NCBI GenBank assembly: GCA_020747015.1
Contig: JAGTJM010000007.1
Span: 682,001-746,000, forward strand
DNA: 64,000 nucleotides
Origin: Pyrenochaeta sp. MPI-SDFR-AT-0127
Lineage: Eukaryota; Ascomycota; Dothideomycetes; Pleosporales; Cucurbitariaceae
Direction: 5' to 3'
The first letter of the stretch is position 1. Each line of letters starts with the position of its first letter. This document shows positions 32,691-44,770 of the stretch, piece after piece. Under the pieces are notes generated by a model that was not told where the DNA came from, made no database searches, and was given only the letters and a program-made list of their open reading frames with translations. The translations under genes and the position numbers were made by a program.

Positions 32691-33990
32691 CTAAATCCTC
32701 TCAACAGTTACTGTGATCTCGTGCATCTGCTTAATACAATTCGCGACCGGCGTTGTGCCTAAAATGCTCTGATCACTTGCGTCGTCCCGCCTCTCATGCT
32801 TGATAATAGTATTCGAGGTTTCCCCACTGGCACCGCAATAGATATCCGCCCACTCATTATCGTGTTCATTCTCGGGTGGCAGAGTGTGACCCCTGTGGTT
32901 CTCGAACTCGTAGTTGTTTTCGGTTTGGTGGGAGGCTATTCGGAACACCTTATAAAGAGGTCGCAGGGTTGGTATACAGCAAGTAACAATGCTTGTGGCA
33001 ACTTCACTAGAGCTCCAAATGACAAGAGGTACTGTTTCATCTAAAATAATAATAAGCATTCACAGAGGGCTTAGTTCAGAGGAGTTCTTTCCAAGTCAAC
33101 AAAACCAACCATGTTACTTCCAGGTATAGTCCGATCTGGCGCTAAGCCCTCGTAACTCTATCGTCTTAATTACCGCATACACAAAGGCACTGGGTTATTC
33201 GCATCAGTTTCGATTTAATACCAGTGTGAATGACGGAGTAGGGCTGTTAACGTACAATGTTCCAAGACTCATGGCAGAACAGATAAGCACCTTGTCTTTC
33301 CTTTGCATTTGCAGATTCCACAGGATATACCAGGGAAATACGGCAAGGACAATGTCAATGATAGCAGAATAAACTATTATGCTGTTAGCATAAGCTGCTC
33401 CTTCCACCAGAATAGCGGTAGAAACACCTCCGAGAGCAACCGAATAGATGGTAAAGGCTTCAGCAGACAGCCAGCATTTCGCCGGTATTGACGGGTCCTA
33501 CACGTGAGCTACAGGGCTGCATCGGGCGAAATCACAGATGGCGCAGAGCCCAAAGAAGAGGAGCACAGAACCAACGATGGAGCAGAGGATGATCCTCTAC
33601 CATCTCTCAACTACAATTCGTGCCAAGAAGAGTGCAACAGCCCCCTTACTTGTAGCGATACCGATAATATGGAACGTTTGCCCAAGGATCGTCCACTTAT
33701 TTGCCCGTGCGATTTCTGGTAATATCAAGAACTTAGAACGCATTCCAAACCCGTTCAGCGCTGCGATTGTGGTGAACAAGGCGTTCAACATCAGCACCAC
33801 CTTTTCGGTAAGTTAGCGTGGAATCAACAAAAAAGCAACGCTTAAAAGCGTCGTACTTACCCAAGAGACTATAGCAAAGTGATCGTCCCAATGTATTCAA
33901 TACATAGTCCGAGTCCGAGTCTATAGTCGTAGAAAGGCGAAGACAAGAGAGAAGATAGTTTCGCACCACAATATCCAAACGAAGGTTGGT
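32691..33990 (-). pseudogene. PTH11-like (rhodopsin-fold) integral membrane protein, RIP-damaged
   Basis: On the minus strand, exons can be joined to give the fungal rhodopsin-domain layout. The first helix region contains LVFAFLRL and IHWDDHFAIVSW. After an intron (GTAAGT at about 33858), MLNALFTTIAALNGFGMR, HIIGIATSKGAVALFLARI and IVYSAIIDIVLAVFPWYILW follow. Two more introns lead to AFVYAVIKTIELRGLSARSD, then VPLVIWSSSEVATSIVTCCI and PTLRPLYKVF, with a hydrophilic tail. Stops are TAG in LRL*TRT, TGA in MY*IHWDD, TAG at 33597-33599 (RW*RIIL) and TAG at 33498-33500 (HV*DPSIPAKC, where relatives have Trp). Three of the four fit C-to-T or G-to-A change. The family includes PTH11-like receptors involved in surface sensing. 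This copy is dead. Confidence 0.75.
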
Positions 33991-34920
33991 CCCTTGCCTC
34001 CATACGTCATGTATACGTATATCTTGGCGAGGTTGTTATTTCCCAATTAAAAAAATTATCTATTCTGTTAGGAATTGCACTCGAAGATGAAGGAGAAAAA
34101 CTACATCGGACGCGTTGTCGTAAATCCTTTGCACATGGGCTGCGGGACAAGATTCCGGGGAAGTGGAGCGAGGAGCGCGCTAGTTTCGCCTCCGCCTGAA
34201 TGGAAACAAATCGGAATATGCAGATGGCTAAATAAAGTTAGGGACAAAGTGCTTCTAGCTGTGGCGTATTCATAGCCTCTTTGGTAGAAGTCTTATTGGT
34301 CCGCTTCGTATTTAACTACGTCCCATAATGAAGCAGAGAAACCCCACACGTTTACAAGCCTTTAACACCTGCTATACCCGAATAGGAAGTTTCAGGTCTA
34401 CTTCGCATCCTCCTTAAACTCCATGGAGTATGCGGAAGGGAGAGAATAAACGGAGATGGACTTCAACTCCCTCCATGCCGAGTGCTGTTCATAACACTAA
34501 AAGAGACCCTATGCGGCCCTGCCAAAGCTTATTTCTTCATACCCCCTCTTCGCTAACACGAAATGACTCTATCCCGAGTCGTAGACGGACACGCCACAAA
34601 AGGTAGCTATCGTCATAGCCTGCAGTAATGATACTAGCGCGGGCCCCGACTCGCCCGCCATGATGATGCCAGGGTCGAGTGGGAACAGCTGGAGCATTGA
34701 TATGGCCAGGTTACTCCAGAGAGGTTTGTTGGGAGGAAAAAGGATCGCAGAATGGTGGCATTGAGCTGACCACTTCGATTCTACAGTCACAGGACAAAGT
34801 CTGTTCGCCAAGGAGGCTAGCGTCCCCATCACCACTCAAGCCCTCGACTTCAAAGCACCACAACATCACGTAGGATAGACCAAATTAGACAATTTTTAGT
34901 GCAAATTAATCGCAATACAC
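33991..34920. other. no gene recognised
   Basis: Only short frames are present. The start of the PTH11-like pseudogene may extend a little into the left edge. Confidence 0.4.
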
Positions 34921-36000
34921 TCAATATTTGGTCTGGTAGCCCTGGGCAAGTCTTACAGCGTCAAGGCGGTGTGGCATGCTGGTGATCAACTTGTGGATCA
35001 GTGAGTCGGGGATGGCTGCCCATGCCTCCAACAACCCCATTTCGAAGCGACCCCAGTCATCTGCAGACTCTCCCATATAATCAAACTCAGGGTGGAGCTC
35101 ATGAACCTTCTGTTTGAGTGCCCACCAGATGTGTTCAATTGGGTTGAGGTCTGGAGAATAAGGTGGGAAGTCAATGGTCCATGCGCCGTGAACCTCCAGC
35201 CACTCCTTCGAGAGAGCAGCAGTATGGATACGTGAGTTATCCTGTATAAACCTCTCGCCAGCTCTGTATTGAGGCAACATGCCTTCCTCAAGAGCCTGGG
35301 TATAACTCCACGCACTATAGCCTTTGCGTTGTGCTGATGGGTCGCGGATCATAATTACTAGAGGACTACGCCCAACACGACCCCCTGCAGTCATCCATAT
35401 CGACGCTCACACCATGCGAGCGGGTTGGCGAGCAGTAGTAGCCTCATCTATCATCTCGTGCCTCCATTTCTCATCTGGTAATCGCCATACCCATGGTGTG
35501 TTGTGGCCAGAGCCTCGGGTGATTGAGCACTCGTTGCTGAACCTGAAGACTGTCCTCTGCCAATTAAAGCTATGCCAATCCTGAGCAAACTTAAGACGTA
35601 AAATTGCTGTAGCTCTATTGATTTTTGGTCTGCGCTTTGCTCCGAACTTATGTAATCCAGCTTCAAGGAGGGCACATTAAATAGTCTTCTTTGACACATT
35701 AGGGGTAGCTTCATCAGCTGCCCACATCTCAGCCTCTTCAAGGAGCTTGCGATACTCAATTTTTGGGAACTTTCTAGCAAGACGAAGCAGCTTGCGATGA
35801 TCGCGCCTAGTTAAAACAGGTGTACGGCCTACCCGAGGGCGCGAGGCGTTGCTGGCGGTGGCCTCCCATCGTTGTATTGTCTTCTGAACGCAGCGTTGCG
35901 AACAGCCAAGAGTCTCTGCGATTTCCTTAGTCCGCACACCCGCCTCTTTCTGGGCTAGAACATAATTGCGCTCGCTTTCTGATAGTTCACCTCCTTACAT
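34921..36000 (-). pseudogene. Tc1/mariner transposase with three stops and a lost catalytic Asp
   Basis: One minus frame of 360 codons runs from an ATG at 35998-36000 to a TGA at 34921. It has the Tc1 paired-type HTH (TKEIAETLGCSQRCVQKTIQ), then the core with FRFSNECSITRG, FIQDNSRIHTA and PPYSPDLNPIEHIWWALK, which holds the third acid. It is broken by TAA as codon 2, TAA at 35677-35679 and TGA near 35411 in MV*ASIWM, where relatives have Trp. The first catalytic position is Asn in FSNE, where the family has Asp, a G-to-A change. All these fit RIP from both strands. Convincing TIRs were not found; short inverted AATTAGT-like matches near 34880 and 36020 are weak. Confidence 0.85.
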
Positions 36001-38279
36001 TCGATTACCACTAATTTCTGTACCAAAAGCTATCATTTTGATGTAATTGTGTTGTGTTGAAGAAGCAGTGCATCCGAGCGTTCGCGCGTTGTTGTTCTGG
36101 CACGTGCGCGACGCGAACAAACTTTTGTCCTAGTACTGTAACATCACGCCTGTGCTCCTATATACTAGTCTCCTCCCCCTCTGAACGGTCAACTAGCGGG
36201 TTCGCGGATCTTCCTCGGAACTTGTGTCTGCAATACAGAGTTAGCGGACGATGGGCGCCGATGAGATGGCCAACAACGGCATGCAGGAGCCCGGGAAGGT
36301 CCGTCAAGCAGGATCACGCCCATCCAAGCCAAGCCTGGGGATGCGGCGACGAGGCTTGCGGGTTTGGATCTATTGATTGGGGCACGGAGGGATGCTGTCT
36401 TAGCCCTGGGTGTGCTGCTGCAGATCTGTTGTGCGTCAGCAGTGCCAACGCTGTTTTCTTTCCACGCGAGTCAGCGGGCGGCTATCCACTTCCCCGAGCC
36501 GCTCGTTCTCTGCATTTTTCGGGTCCCGCAACGACCGCTGAGTGCACACCGTGGATCCGGAGTCTCTGCAGGCTGATCCCCTTGATGGCCGCGGCTGACC
36601 TCCGAGCAGAGTTGCCAATGACAGACTTTGAATCCACGTGCAGGACATCCCGCGTCTATTCACATTCTTTGAGCGGAACTACCATGTAAAGAGCGCAACA
36701 TCGCTAGCCCAAGCACATTCCGGTCGTCCTGTTGCCGAACGCAAAAGGCTGAGTGGCTAGCGCAGACTGCGTTTGATTTGGCAATGACTCTCAGCCGCAA
36801 GCCCAGGCGTCTTTGGAGTTTGCCCAGAGTGATTCTTTGGTTTGAATATTTGCGTCCACGGGCTTCTGGATGCCTGGGAATATCTTGTGTGCATAACTTG
36901 GAACACTTGGCACAATGGCAACTGCCCCTACAGCGCTACAATCCCAGCGGTATGGGAACTTCCATTGGCACGGACTCCAAGCACATGCTGTTGCTTCAGC
37001 CTCCTACAATGAACCATTCTGCTGATGTCACTGTTCATTTGAAGCTAATTTCCAAAAATGCCGCAAACCTTATAGCAACACAATGGGCTGATTTCATTGG
37101 CCGTAGGAATTGCGCGGACGCATGATATTGCGTTGCATCAGCCACGGCTTAAGCACGAGCCCTTAGCTGAGAAAGACAAATGGCATACTAGGAAGCTTGG
37201 GCTTTGGATAAATGCTTGTGTGCCAGATGTTGTGCGTTCTAACGCCATCTATGACGTTGGCCAGAGCGCTCTCTGCTTCGTCACAAGTACCACACCTGTC
37301 TCGCGAGGCGAAAAAGCATTTAACTCTCGCTAGCTGTCAGAATTAGCCAATAGGATCCTGACCCAAAGAGCCAAGGCCCTTGATAACACTTGACGCACCC
37401 TGCTTTTAACTGTAAACCTATTCGGGAAAGTTCCATTTCGGGCTCGTAGCAGTTGATCAGCAACCGCCTTATTGACCAATCTTTGGCTTTAGGGCTTTGG
37501 AAGAGATGCCCGACAAAGGGCGTAACCAAGAAGCCTGGAGCATATGTTAAAAACGGCCCGATAGGTAGCCAATCGGAGGTCTATGCAGAAGAGAGGCACC
37601 TTTCCCGTCTCTCCCTTCAGCTGCAAGAAGACTAGGTTATCGTCTTTGAAAAAAATGCTAAATATAAATCATATTAGTCTTCTTTGTCCTAGAATATTGT
37701 CTGCTGAAAGCGATGTTGGGACGAAATACAGGCGTGCAAACATTCTGATGTTCCTGCATATGAACTGACGTGAACTTTAGGCTCCTTGATTCTGCCTTTC
37801 AGTATCAGAAACTGAGAATCCAGCATACCCGGAAAAGGCTCATGAGAATTCTTGGCCCGCCTAACATCAACCCTTTAAACTCTTCGTGGGCGCCACTAGA
37901 GAACTTTATTTTTCTTAAACCGTATAAGTGACACCAGGACTCATGCTGCTCTACAGGGAGTTCGCAGCTCTCCCACTTGTACAATTCGACATATGAAGGG
38001 TTAAGCCGTGAAGGTAGCGTTCGTCAGCAACTGTAGAGAAAGGTGGGGCAGTGCCCCGTCCCATATCTGCCCAAAGATTCCCCAGCCGGAGTCTGGGACG
38101 CTCATGGGAAAAGATTTCCCAATGAAGCATGTTTACTTGTGTGGCGCTCAGCACATACCAAGTGGCGTCGCTACTGCCTCCCCTTATAATGCTGGTTTCC
38201 GAAACCATCAGTCTGGCGCAACATTTCCCTGGTGCGAGGTTTGTGTCAATATCTATCGCAATATATCCTTCGCGGCGTA
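36001..38279. other. no gene recognised
   Basis: Frames of 60-210 codons occur (for example 36054-36689 plus and 37951-38337 minus) but show no domain, good start context or splice pattern. I saw no transposon homology either. It may be the intergenic region upstream of the PTH11-like gene at 38280. Confidence 0.4.
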
Positions 38280-39573
38280 ATGCCTGCTTTTGACCTCTCG
38301 TTGCGAGAGGATATTGTCGGAGTGATTTCGTCGCCACCAGATGTCACACCGAATTTCATTAACCCACCATCTCTTCAGCATATTCCCTGATTGCGAACAT
38401 CATCTTATCTTCTATTTCAGCGGTCTTTGTGATTCTGAGGCTTTACACAACGGCCATTATTATACGTTCAGTAGGAGTTGACGATTGTACGTATTTCGAT
38501 CGTAGCATGAACAAGTATAGCTAATTTTCAGACATGATCGCTTTTGCATGGGTTCGTTTCCTGTAGTTTTGTATATGCGCCTATCTAAGCTTTTCCTGGT
38601 TTTAGCTTCTAGCATGCACATCGTCCACTTTTAAAATTCTACGCAAGTCCATCGTACGCCTAGCGCATTTTATATTAAGCTAATGACACCCAGTTATTCG
38701 CTATGGATTGGGGCGCCATTTATGGGATGTCCCTTTTTCCACATTCAATGGCAATTTTCTTAAAGTAAGAAATGATCCCTTCAGGTCCTCCATAACGTAT
38801 GCTTGGGATGAACCTGCTAATGAAGGCCGTTAGTTTGTCGCAATATGTGTGACATTCTACGGCCTTTCGATCATGTTTAGCAAGTTATCAATCTTGGTCC
38901 TCTTCCTACGGTCGTTTCCGCAGAAACCTAAAAAGACCATCTCTGCTACTATCGCTGTAGTAGTGTTGTATAGTCTCATCGGATCGTTTGGATGGCTGTT
39001 TGCTTGCCGCCCACTTGAAAAATTCTGGGATCTAAGCATTACCCGCGGTTCATGCATCGAATGGACAAAAATCAATGTATTTTCCGGCGTAATGAATACA
39101 ATTACAGACAGCGTTATTCTACTTCTGCCCATATTCATGCTACGAAAGGTCCGGCTCCCCAAGTGGGAAAAAATTGGATTGGTTTTGGCAGTAATGACAG
39201 GAGGATTGTGCGTTCTTCGCTCGAATAGTCTGGAGGTAGAGTATGCTGATGCGCGGAACAGTGTCTTAGTCGTCAGCATCATGAGATTGAAGACAACAGT
39301 GGATATGGTTCCCAATCCAGACATCACGTGGGAATATGTAAATAGTGGAATATGGTGGTTAGTATATATTCACTTTGTACCTCGGTTATAGAAAGGCATA
39401 TCTAATCCCAATTTAGGATGATAGAGATGCATATCGCTATTGTTTGCGCCTGCCTTCCAGTTGCGAGGGCCTTTCTTCGTAAACATGTCCCTTCTGTAGT
39501 CGGTTACACTTTCGATACCTTTGTCCAGGGTAACCAGAACGATGGAATGATATCAGCGCGTTATGCAGTTTAA
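38280..39573 (+). CDS. PTH11-like (rhodopsin-fold) integral membrane protein, one probable frameshift
   Basis: The ATG at 38280 starts a soluble N-terminus ending SSPPDVTPNFINPPSL, typical of the family. A one-base slip near 38385 is needed to reach the first helix (ISAVFVILRLYTTAIIIRSV) and the GVDDYM motif, which spans an intron at about 38487-38534. GLGRHLWDVPFSTFNGNFLK follows. An intron (GTAAGA to GTTAG) leads to YGLSIMFSKLSILVLFLRSF, FACRPLEKFWD and NTITDSVILLLPIFMLRKV. A 54-base intron (GTGCGT to ACAG) restores GGFVLVVSIMRLKTTVDM. The last intron (GTTAGT to TTTAG) gives IWWMIEMHIAIVCACLPVAR and a short tail to TAA at 39571-39573. The splice path between about 38560 and 38700 is unclear. 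It is expected in the plasma membrane; the ligand is unknown. Confidence 0.65.
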
Positions 39574-39604
39574 GGTTGCTAGTTGGACTCGTTCGCTTTA
39601 TAGG

Positions 39605-39911
39605 GTAACATACCGAGGTTCACCCCGTAACGCAAATCCCCAGGTAATGCAAGTTCTAACTTCTAAGCATGCAACACCACCTTTCCTATGCCACGTAACT
39701 CAACCAATATGGGGAAAATTGAGGATGCGCTTGCAGAAATCAACTCATTGCAGCCTGGAGATAAGATCCCTTACGCGCAAATTGCTAGAAATCATGGTGT
39801 CGTGCTCTCAACGCTGATAAGGCGCAATCAAGGCACATCCACCTCGCGCGAGGTCAAAGCTCAAAACCAACAAAATCTCCATCCACACCAAGAAAAGGAG
39901 CTCATCCAGTA
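39605..39911 (+). pseudogene. pogo-like (DDE_1) transposase 5' fragment, cut by another pogo element
   Basis: A TIR-like start (CCGAGGTTCACCCCGTAACG) precedes an ATG near 39688 and a helix-turn-helix, YAQIARNHGVVLSTLIRRNQ. The CENP-B-like segment has begun (HPHQEKELIQ) when the frame is cut at 39911. At that point the next element begins with ACGTGTTTCACC after a TA. No continuation of this family is found on the far side at 41596, where a microsatellite and a different pogo family follow. Confidence 0.7.
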
Positions 39912-41593
39912 ACGTGTTTCACCAGTCACCGGCGTGCTCTCCACCAAAATCTAGACTCGTCTTCGCACGATTACTCCACCACAACACAATATATTCGAAT
40001 AAATTTATGCTTAAGACATCCTTGAGATACCAGTACATTGACGCCATGTGTGGCCTTGGATATGGCAATTGGTGTACGTTGGTGGTGCTCGCTGTCGCAC
40101 CTGACCGGCCTAGTTCTGGTCGGCCTCCTGCTCCCTATTTTCCAACCCCTCAACTAAGACCTGGGCCCGCTGCGCCTGTAGAGCGCCTCCATGTGCGATA
40201 TACCTTCGGCGGTGCTGCCGCTTCTGCTTTCGACGTTGATTTGCCGTACGAAGCTCTAAATTCTCCTTTGCAAGTACGGTAGTGGAATGCATTGCTATCT
40301 GACATCCTTTAACAAGTTGATTGATTGTTTGACTAGTAGGGCTCTATGACTAGCGCTGGAGGATGTCCCGTATGAGCTTTGCCTGCTACTCTAGCTAGGC
40401 AGTATTATGCGGCATTTCCAAAGTCCATTGAGGTGGCCCCCCATTAGCTGTGCCTAGTAGAAACGGAGTCTTCGTTATCAGAAGCAATGATAAGACGCGC
40501 TCGGGATCGTACGGCACTAGGCCCGCAGCAAGAAATCCGCTTCTAATATTCTGGTTTGTAAAGATAGATGGCCGTACCTTAGTATATATTTCTAGGAAGT
40601 CTTCTTTATCCATATGGTAGACTCTATAACGGGCGAGTTCTTGAACCTCGTGATAGTACGCGGCCTTTAGAGGGGAGTAGCAGCTTAAGCCAAGCGGCTG
40701 AAGACGATGTGACGTATACGACGGCATGCAGAGCGTAATGATCTTGTTTTCCGTACAGTATTGGTCGAATTCAGGCGTCGCGTGGCTACTATGACCGTCA
40801 AGTATAAGTAGACAGTAGGCCCCCTTCGTATAAGACTTTGTACAGTTGTCAAAGTGCTTAATCCATTCGAATCCCAGTTTATCTGTTGTCCAGCCATTGT
40901 CGCTAACAGCGAGCATCCAGTCACCGGGTAGGCCCCGATACCAGCCTGACTGGTGGAGCTTTCCTGCAAGGATGATGAAGGGCGGATTGCCCACCCGGCC
41001 GCATTGACGCACTCAATCGCCGTCGCCCATTCGCAATTGCCTGGTTGTATGAGAATTGCTCGGCCTACAGTATCAGAGCTTGTAACGACTTTCGATGTCG
41101 CAGATACACCCATCATGAATCCGGTCTCGTCAAAGTTGTAGCTGTCTTCGTCCAGGATGCCGTATTTCTGGCGCGTCTCGTCTACTCGCGCGTTGAGAAT
41201 GGAATTTTCTATTCCATTTTGTCTGCAGGTCTGGCTGGTTGTTGATAAAGCGGCATACCCAGTTCTTGCGGACGGGTGGCGGCGGAGGATTCTGGTTACC
41301 TGCTCCTCTGAGAGCTGTAACTTTCGTTTTTTGGCGTTTGATTGCGCGATTGGTATTGAGCCCTGGATGCGACGCCGAAGAGTGGTTTCAGGGACGTCGT
41401 ACAGTTTTGCTGCTTTATAAACGCTTGACACAAGTTTATCTTGAATAGACTTTTTTGAAAGATCTAGTCTACCTTCCTTTTGAAGGTTCTGAACGTTGTG
41501 TGTTGATGCCATGGTTGATTGAATTGAAGGCGCGTCTTGATTTTGGTGGGGCAGGCCAGTGACTGGTGTTCGCCGGTGACTGGTGAAAAACGT
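39912..41593 (-). mobile_element. Fot1/pogo-type element, minus strand, inserted at TA
   Basis: The ends are inverted (ACGT(G/T)TTTCACCAGTCACC) and flanked by TA at 39910-39911 and 41594-41595. Length is 1.68 kb. It inserted into the older pogo fragment that begins at 39605. Confidence 0.8.
40050..41512 (-). pseudogene. Fot1-like transposase, frameshifted
   Basis: The minus-strand ATG at 41510-41512 opens an N-terminal HTH (YKAAKLYDVPETTLRRRIQG). The second HTH is shortened (LSTTSQTCRQ follows a gap). The first Asp lies in YNFDETGFMMG. Near 40990 the frame shifts, and the second Asp lies in LLILDGHSSHA. The expected LLQPLDVGCYSPLK block reads RLQPLGLSCYSPLK here, so the third acid is Gly. 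A coiled-coil remnant near 40290 and a ruined zinc knuckle near 40080 follow in shifted frames. Between them the QTSNQ-type linker is partly lost. It cannot be active. Confidence 0.8.
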
Positions 41594-41596
41594 TAG

Positions 41597-41700
<104 letters not shown>

Positions 41701-42476
41701 AGCATGGCATCCTGGATAAAGACACCTACAACTTCGACGAGACAGGCTTCATGATGGGCATGATATCAACTGGAGCAGTAGTCACAGGCTCTGACCGCCG
41801 AGGACGGCCAAAGACGGTGCAGCAGGGTAATCGCGAGTGGACCACGGTGATCCAGGGCATCAACGCGAAGGGGTGGGCGATCCCACCCTTCATCATCTTC
41901 CAGGGCAAGCACCACCTCTCCGCCTGGTACAAGGAGGATGATCTACCTCACGATTGGGTTATTGCTGTCTCCGAGAACGGCTGGACAACAAATGAGCTTG
42001 GCATCCAGTGGTTGAAGCACTTTGATGCTCATACAAAGAAGCGTACTGTTGGGGAGTATCGGCTGCTTATTATCGATGGCCACGAGAGCCACGACTCGCT
42101 TGAATTCCAGCAATACTGCAAGGATAACAAGATTGTTGCTCTCTGCATGCCTCCGCACTCGTTGCACCTGCTACAGCCACTTGATGTGGGTTGTTTTGCG
42201 CCTCTGAAGAAGGCCTATGGACGCCAAGCCGAGGATCTGATGCGCAGTCACATCAACCACATCACCAAAATTGAGTTCTTACCGTGTTTCAAAGCGGCTT
42301 TTAACAACGCGATCACGAAGAACAATATCTTAGGAGGCTTTCGAGGCGCTGGCCTAGTTCCACTCGACCCAGAGGCTGTGATATAGAAGCTTAACGTACG
42401 CCTGCGCACTCCACCGCTACCCACCGTCGAAGACGGTCCCTGGCAGTCAAAAACACCAAGCAATATCCTAGAATTT
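41701..42476 (+). pseudogene. Fot1-like transposase, catalytic part (5' lost, split by MULE copy 2)
   Basis: The frame starts directly after the microsatellite at KHGILDKDTYNFDETGFMMG, the first catalytic Asp block. It continues through SENGWTTNELGIQWLKHFDA, LLIIDGHESHD (second Asp) and LLQPLDVGCFAPLKKAYGR (third Asp). A TAG at 42384-42386 fits a changed CAG, and homology runs on to SKTPSNILEF, where MULE copy 2 interrupts at about 42478. Both N-terminal HTH domains are missing. The tail resumes at 45770. All three catalytic acids are present, so only DNA binding and continuity are lost. Confidence 0.85.
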
Positions 42477-42781
42477 GCGGCAAATGGCCGCCATACCACT
42501 GCTTGGCGTAATAATTCCCCGTCTACCACTGTTTTGAATACACTACCACACATGTGACCTCGGCTCAAATAATGACCCAAATACCACTGTTTCGGACCCA
42601 AATGCCACCGTTTCTTGCCCAATAAAATTTAGCGGCCCGCGCCAACAGTATTTAGTGACCACTCTTTACCAAACGCGCAATGGCTCATAACGCGTCCAAC
42701 GCGATTGAAAAGTCGACGCGTTCTGAACGCGGATAACAAGAGGTTCTCCCACTCTGAACCAAAATACGACAATTGACTACG

Positions 42782-44575
42782 ATGGCAGATTCCCAGAGTG
42801 TATGGATACTTTATTCATTGGACAGACATTCGCTTCAATCGATGAAGCCAAAGAGTCGGTTCTTTATGTCATGGTAACCGAAAGGCTTTCATTCAAAGTA
42901 GCCTCCAGCGGCCGGACAAGATTCCACGCCATTTGCCGTTCAAGTGAGGAAACTAGTTGTAAATTCTTCCTCCGGGTCGCTTATATGAACCGATCTGATC
43001 GATTTGAGCTTCGGAAATTGATCCCCCATACCTGCGATCTTAGCTCCTATCAAGATTGGAAAACATCGAACTCCATAAAGCTCATTGCCCACCATCACGG
43101 GGATATGGTCAAGAGCGACTTTCGAACGAGGCCACGTCAGATTCAGACTGCTGAAAGACTTCAGCACTCAAATCAGATATCGTACAAACAAGCGTGGCGC
43201 GCAAGGAAGGATATCCAAAAGAGTGCCTTCATGGACAAGGCGAAGTCCTTCCGGCTCATCCTTCCGTTCCTTAAAATGATTACAAATTGCGAGCTGAATA
43301 CAGATATGGATCTAGATGACGATGGAAACTATGCTACTTCCAGAGCGAACGCTGCCATCTCGAGGAATAATGATAGATTCTTCGAGTGGTGTCACGTGGC
43401 ACTAAGAGCTTGTATTTATGCATTTTGGCACTCCCGACAGTTTCTCTGTGTTAATGGTGCCTATATGAAGTTAGATAAGAACCTGATTCTCCTTATTCTT
43501 ATAATACTTGACGTAAACGAGGAGATCCTACTATTGATGTGGGGATTCGCCAGAAGCGAGTCTAAAGAACCGTGGCTCGACTTTCTGCATGGTTTTAGGG
43601 AGTACTTTCTGGATAACCTCGATACTAACGAGAAAGAACGTGACGATTTCGAATATCTTACAATCGTCAGCGATCGAGTAAAAGGTCTGGTTCCAGCCGT
43701 CGCGGAGGTTTTCCTAAAAGCTTTCTATTATCACTGCACGCAATACCTTGCGGAGAATGTTGGAAACGGATTTAGAAGAAAGGTTAAGAAGATATTTAGA
43801 GCTGCTTGTCTGGTCGAGACTAAGGCTAAATCTGAAGCCTTTTTAGACTAGATCGAGTCTCTTTCTGCTCCTGCGCGTTACTATCTGAATTAGATTAATA
43901 TAAAGCACTATGCAACATCATATGCACCACTGGTCGATTTCCCACGGTTTGGTCAAACATGTTCTAATATTTCTGAGTCGATAAATAGCGCATAGATGGT
44001 AAGTGAATCTGTTAGAAAGCCTGTTATTCTATTCGGGCTAAGACCAAGCTATAGGAGGCTCGTGACTTACGGATTCTCTATTTACTCTATTATATATGGA
44101 CGTATATGATGTCGAAGTTCTACGAAGACGTCATAATCCCTAGAAAGATGAGAAGTATACTAACTATGCTATGATATATTTCCGGAAAGAGCTCGAAGAG
44201 AGTAGCTAGTACCTTGTAACTCCTTAAGAGCGCGAGAATATGGTAGCTCTGGCATACTGAGCACACCTAGGGGACCGGAAGACTCGTCTCGTTCAGCTCA
44301 AAGCTCAGAAATGCTCTTATCTCGCTTTTCAGGATCACAAAATTCCTTGTAGACATGCGATTGCCGTCTGTCGGTTCTTCAATGCTAAACCTGAGAATTA
44401 TAGCGCCAAGTTCTACAATGTTAAACCTGAGAATTATATCGCCAAGTCCTACGAGATATCTGAGTATCGTGAGCAGTACAAGTACTCTCTGTTACCAGTT
44501 TTACTGGACGATCTCGAGCCTGATGGCGTTGCAAAGCCACCTCCTGACGCTCCCTCGCGAGGTCGCCCAGTCTAG
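42782..44575 (+). pseudogene. MULE transposase relic, copy 2
   Basis: The N-terminal domain (GQTFASIDEAKESV), zinc region and MULE core (LLLMWGFARSESKEPW, then ERDDFEYLTIVSDRVKGLVP) are open to 43851. A one-base slip separates the ATG at 42782 from the main frame. The catalytic region reads LCVNGAYMK where copy 1 has ICVDGTHMK, so the first Asp is Asn here. A TAG at 43849-43851 replaces the CAG kept in copy 1. Downstream, TAG and TAA codons in contexts KL*EAR, NP*KDEK and VTP*ERE are shared with copy 1. The SWIM motif IPCRHAIAVCRFF lies near 44350, just before a 36-base tandem duplication. Confidence 0.85.
44381..44452 (+). repeat. 36-bp tandem duplication within MULE copy 2
   Basis: Two adjacent 36-base units (44381-44416 and 44417-44452) differ at a few positions and duplicate 12 codons (NAKPENY-AKFY). 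Copy 1 has a single unit, so the duplication arose after the copies separated. Confidence 0.85.
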
Positions 44576-44770
44576 AAAAGGATGAAGCGAAGGACGCGAG
44601 AGACAGAGGCCCGGAGGCTCGGAAATCTAGCCTTATTAAGCGGTCGGAAGGAGTAACAGAATGAGACTCGATACCAGTATCAATCAGGCGCAATATATTC
44701 CTAACAACGCCCAGATACACCAAATCGTCCTAGTCAGAGTACACCTATCCAGCACTATCCCGAACAGGCC

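Noticed and set aside
34870..36050. TIRs for the Tc1 relic at 34921-36000
   Set aside because: Only short, weak inverted similarities were seen around 34880 and 36020; not enough to set element ends.
36054..36689. 211-codon plus-strand frame
   Set aside because: It does not start with ATG in good context, shows no domain and has Arg/Ser/Pro/Cys-rich composition typical of a chance frame.
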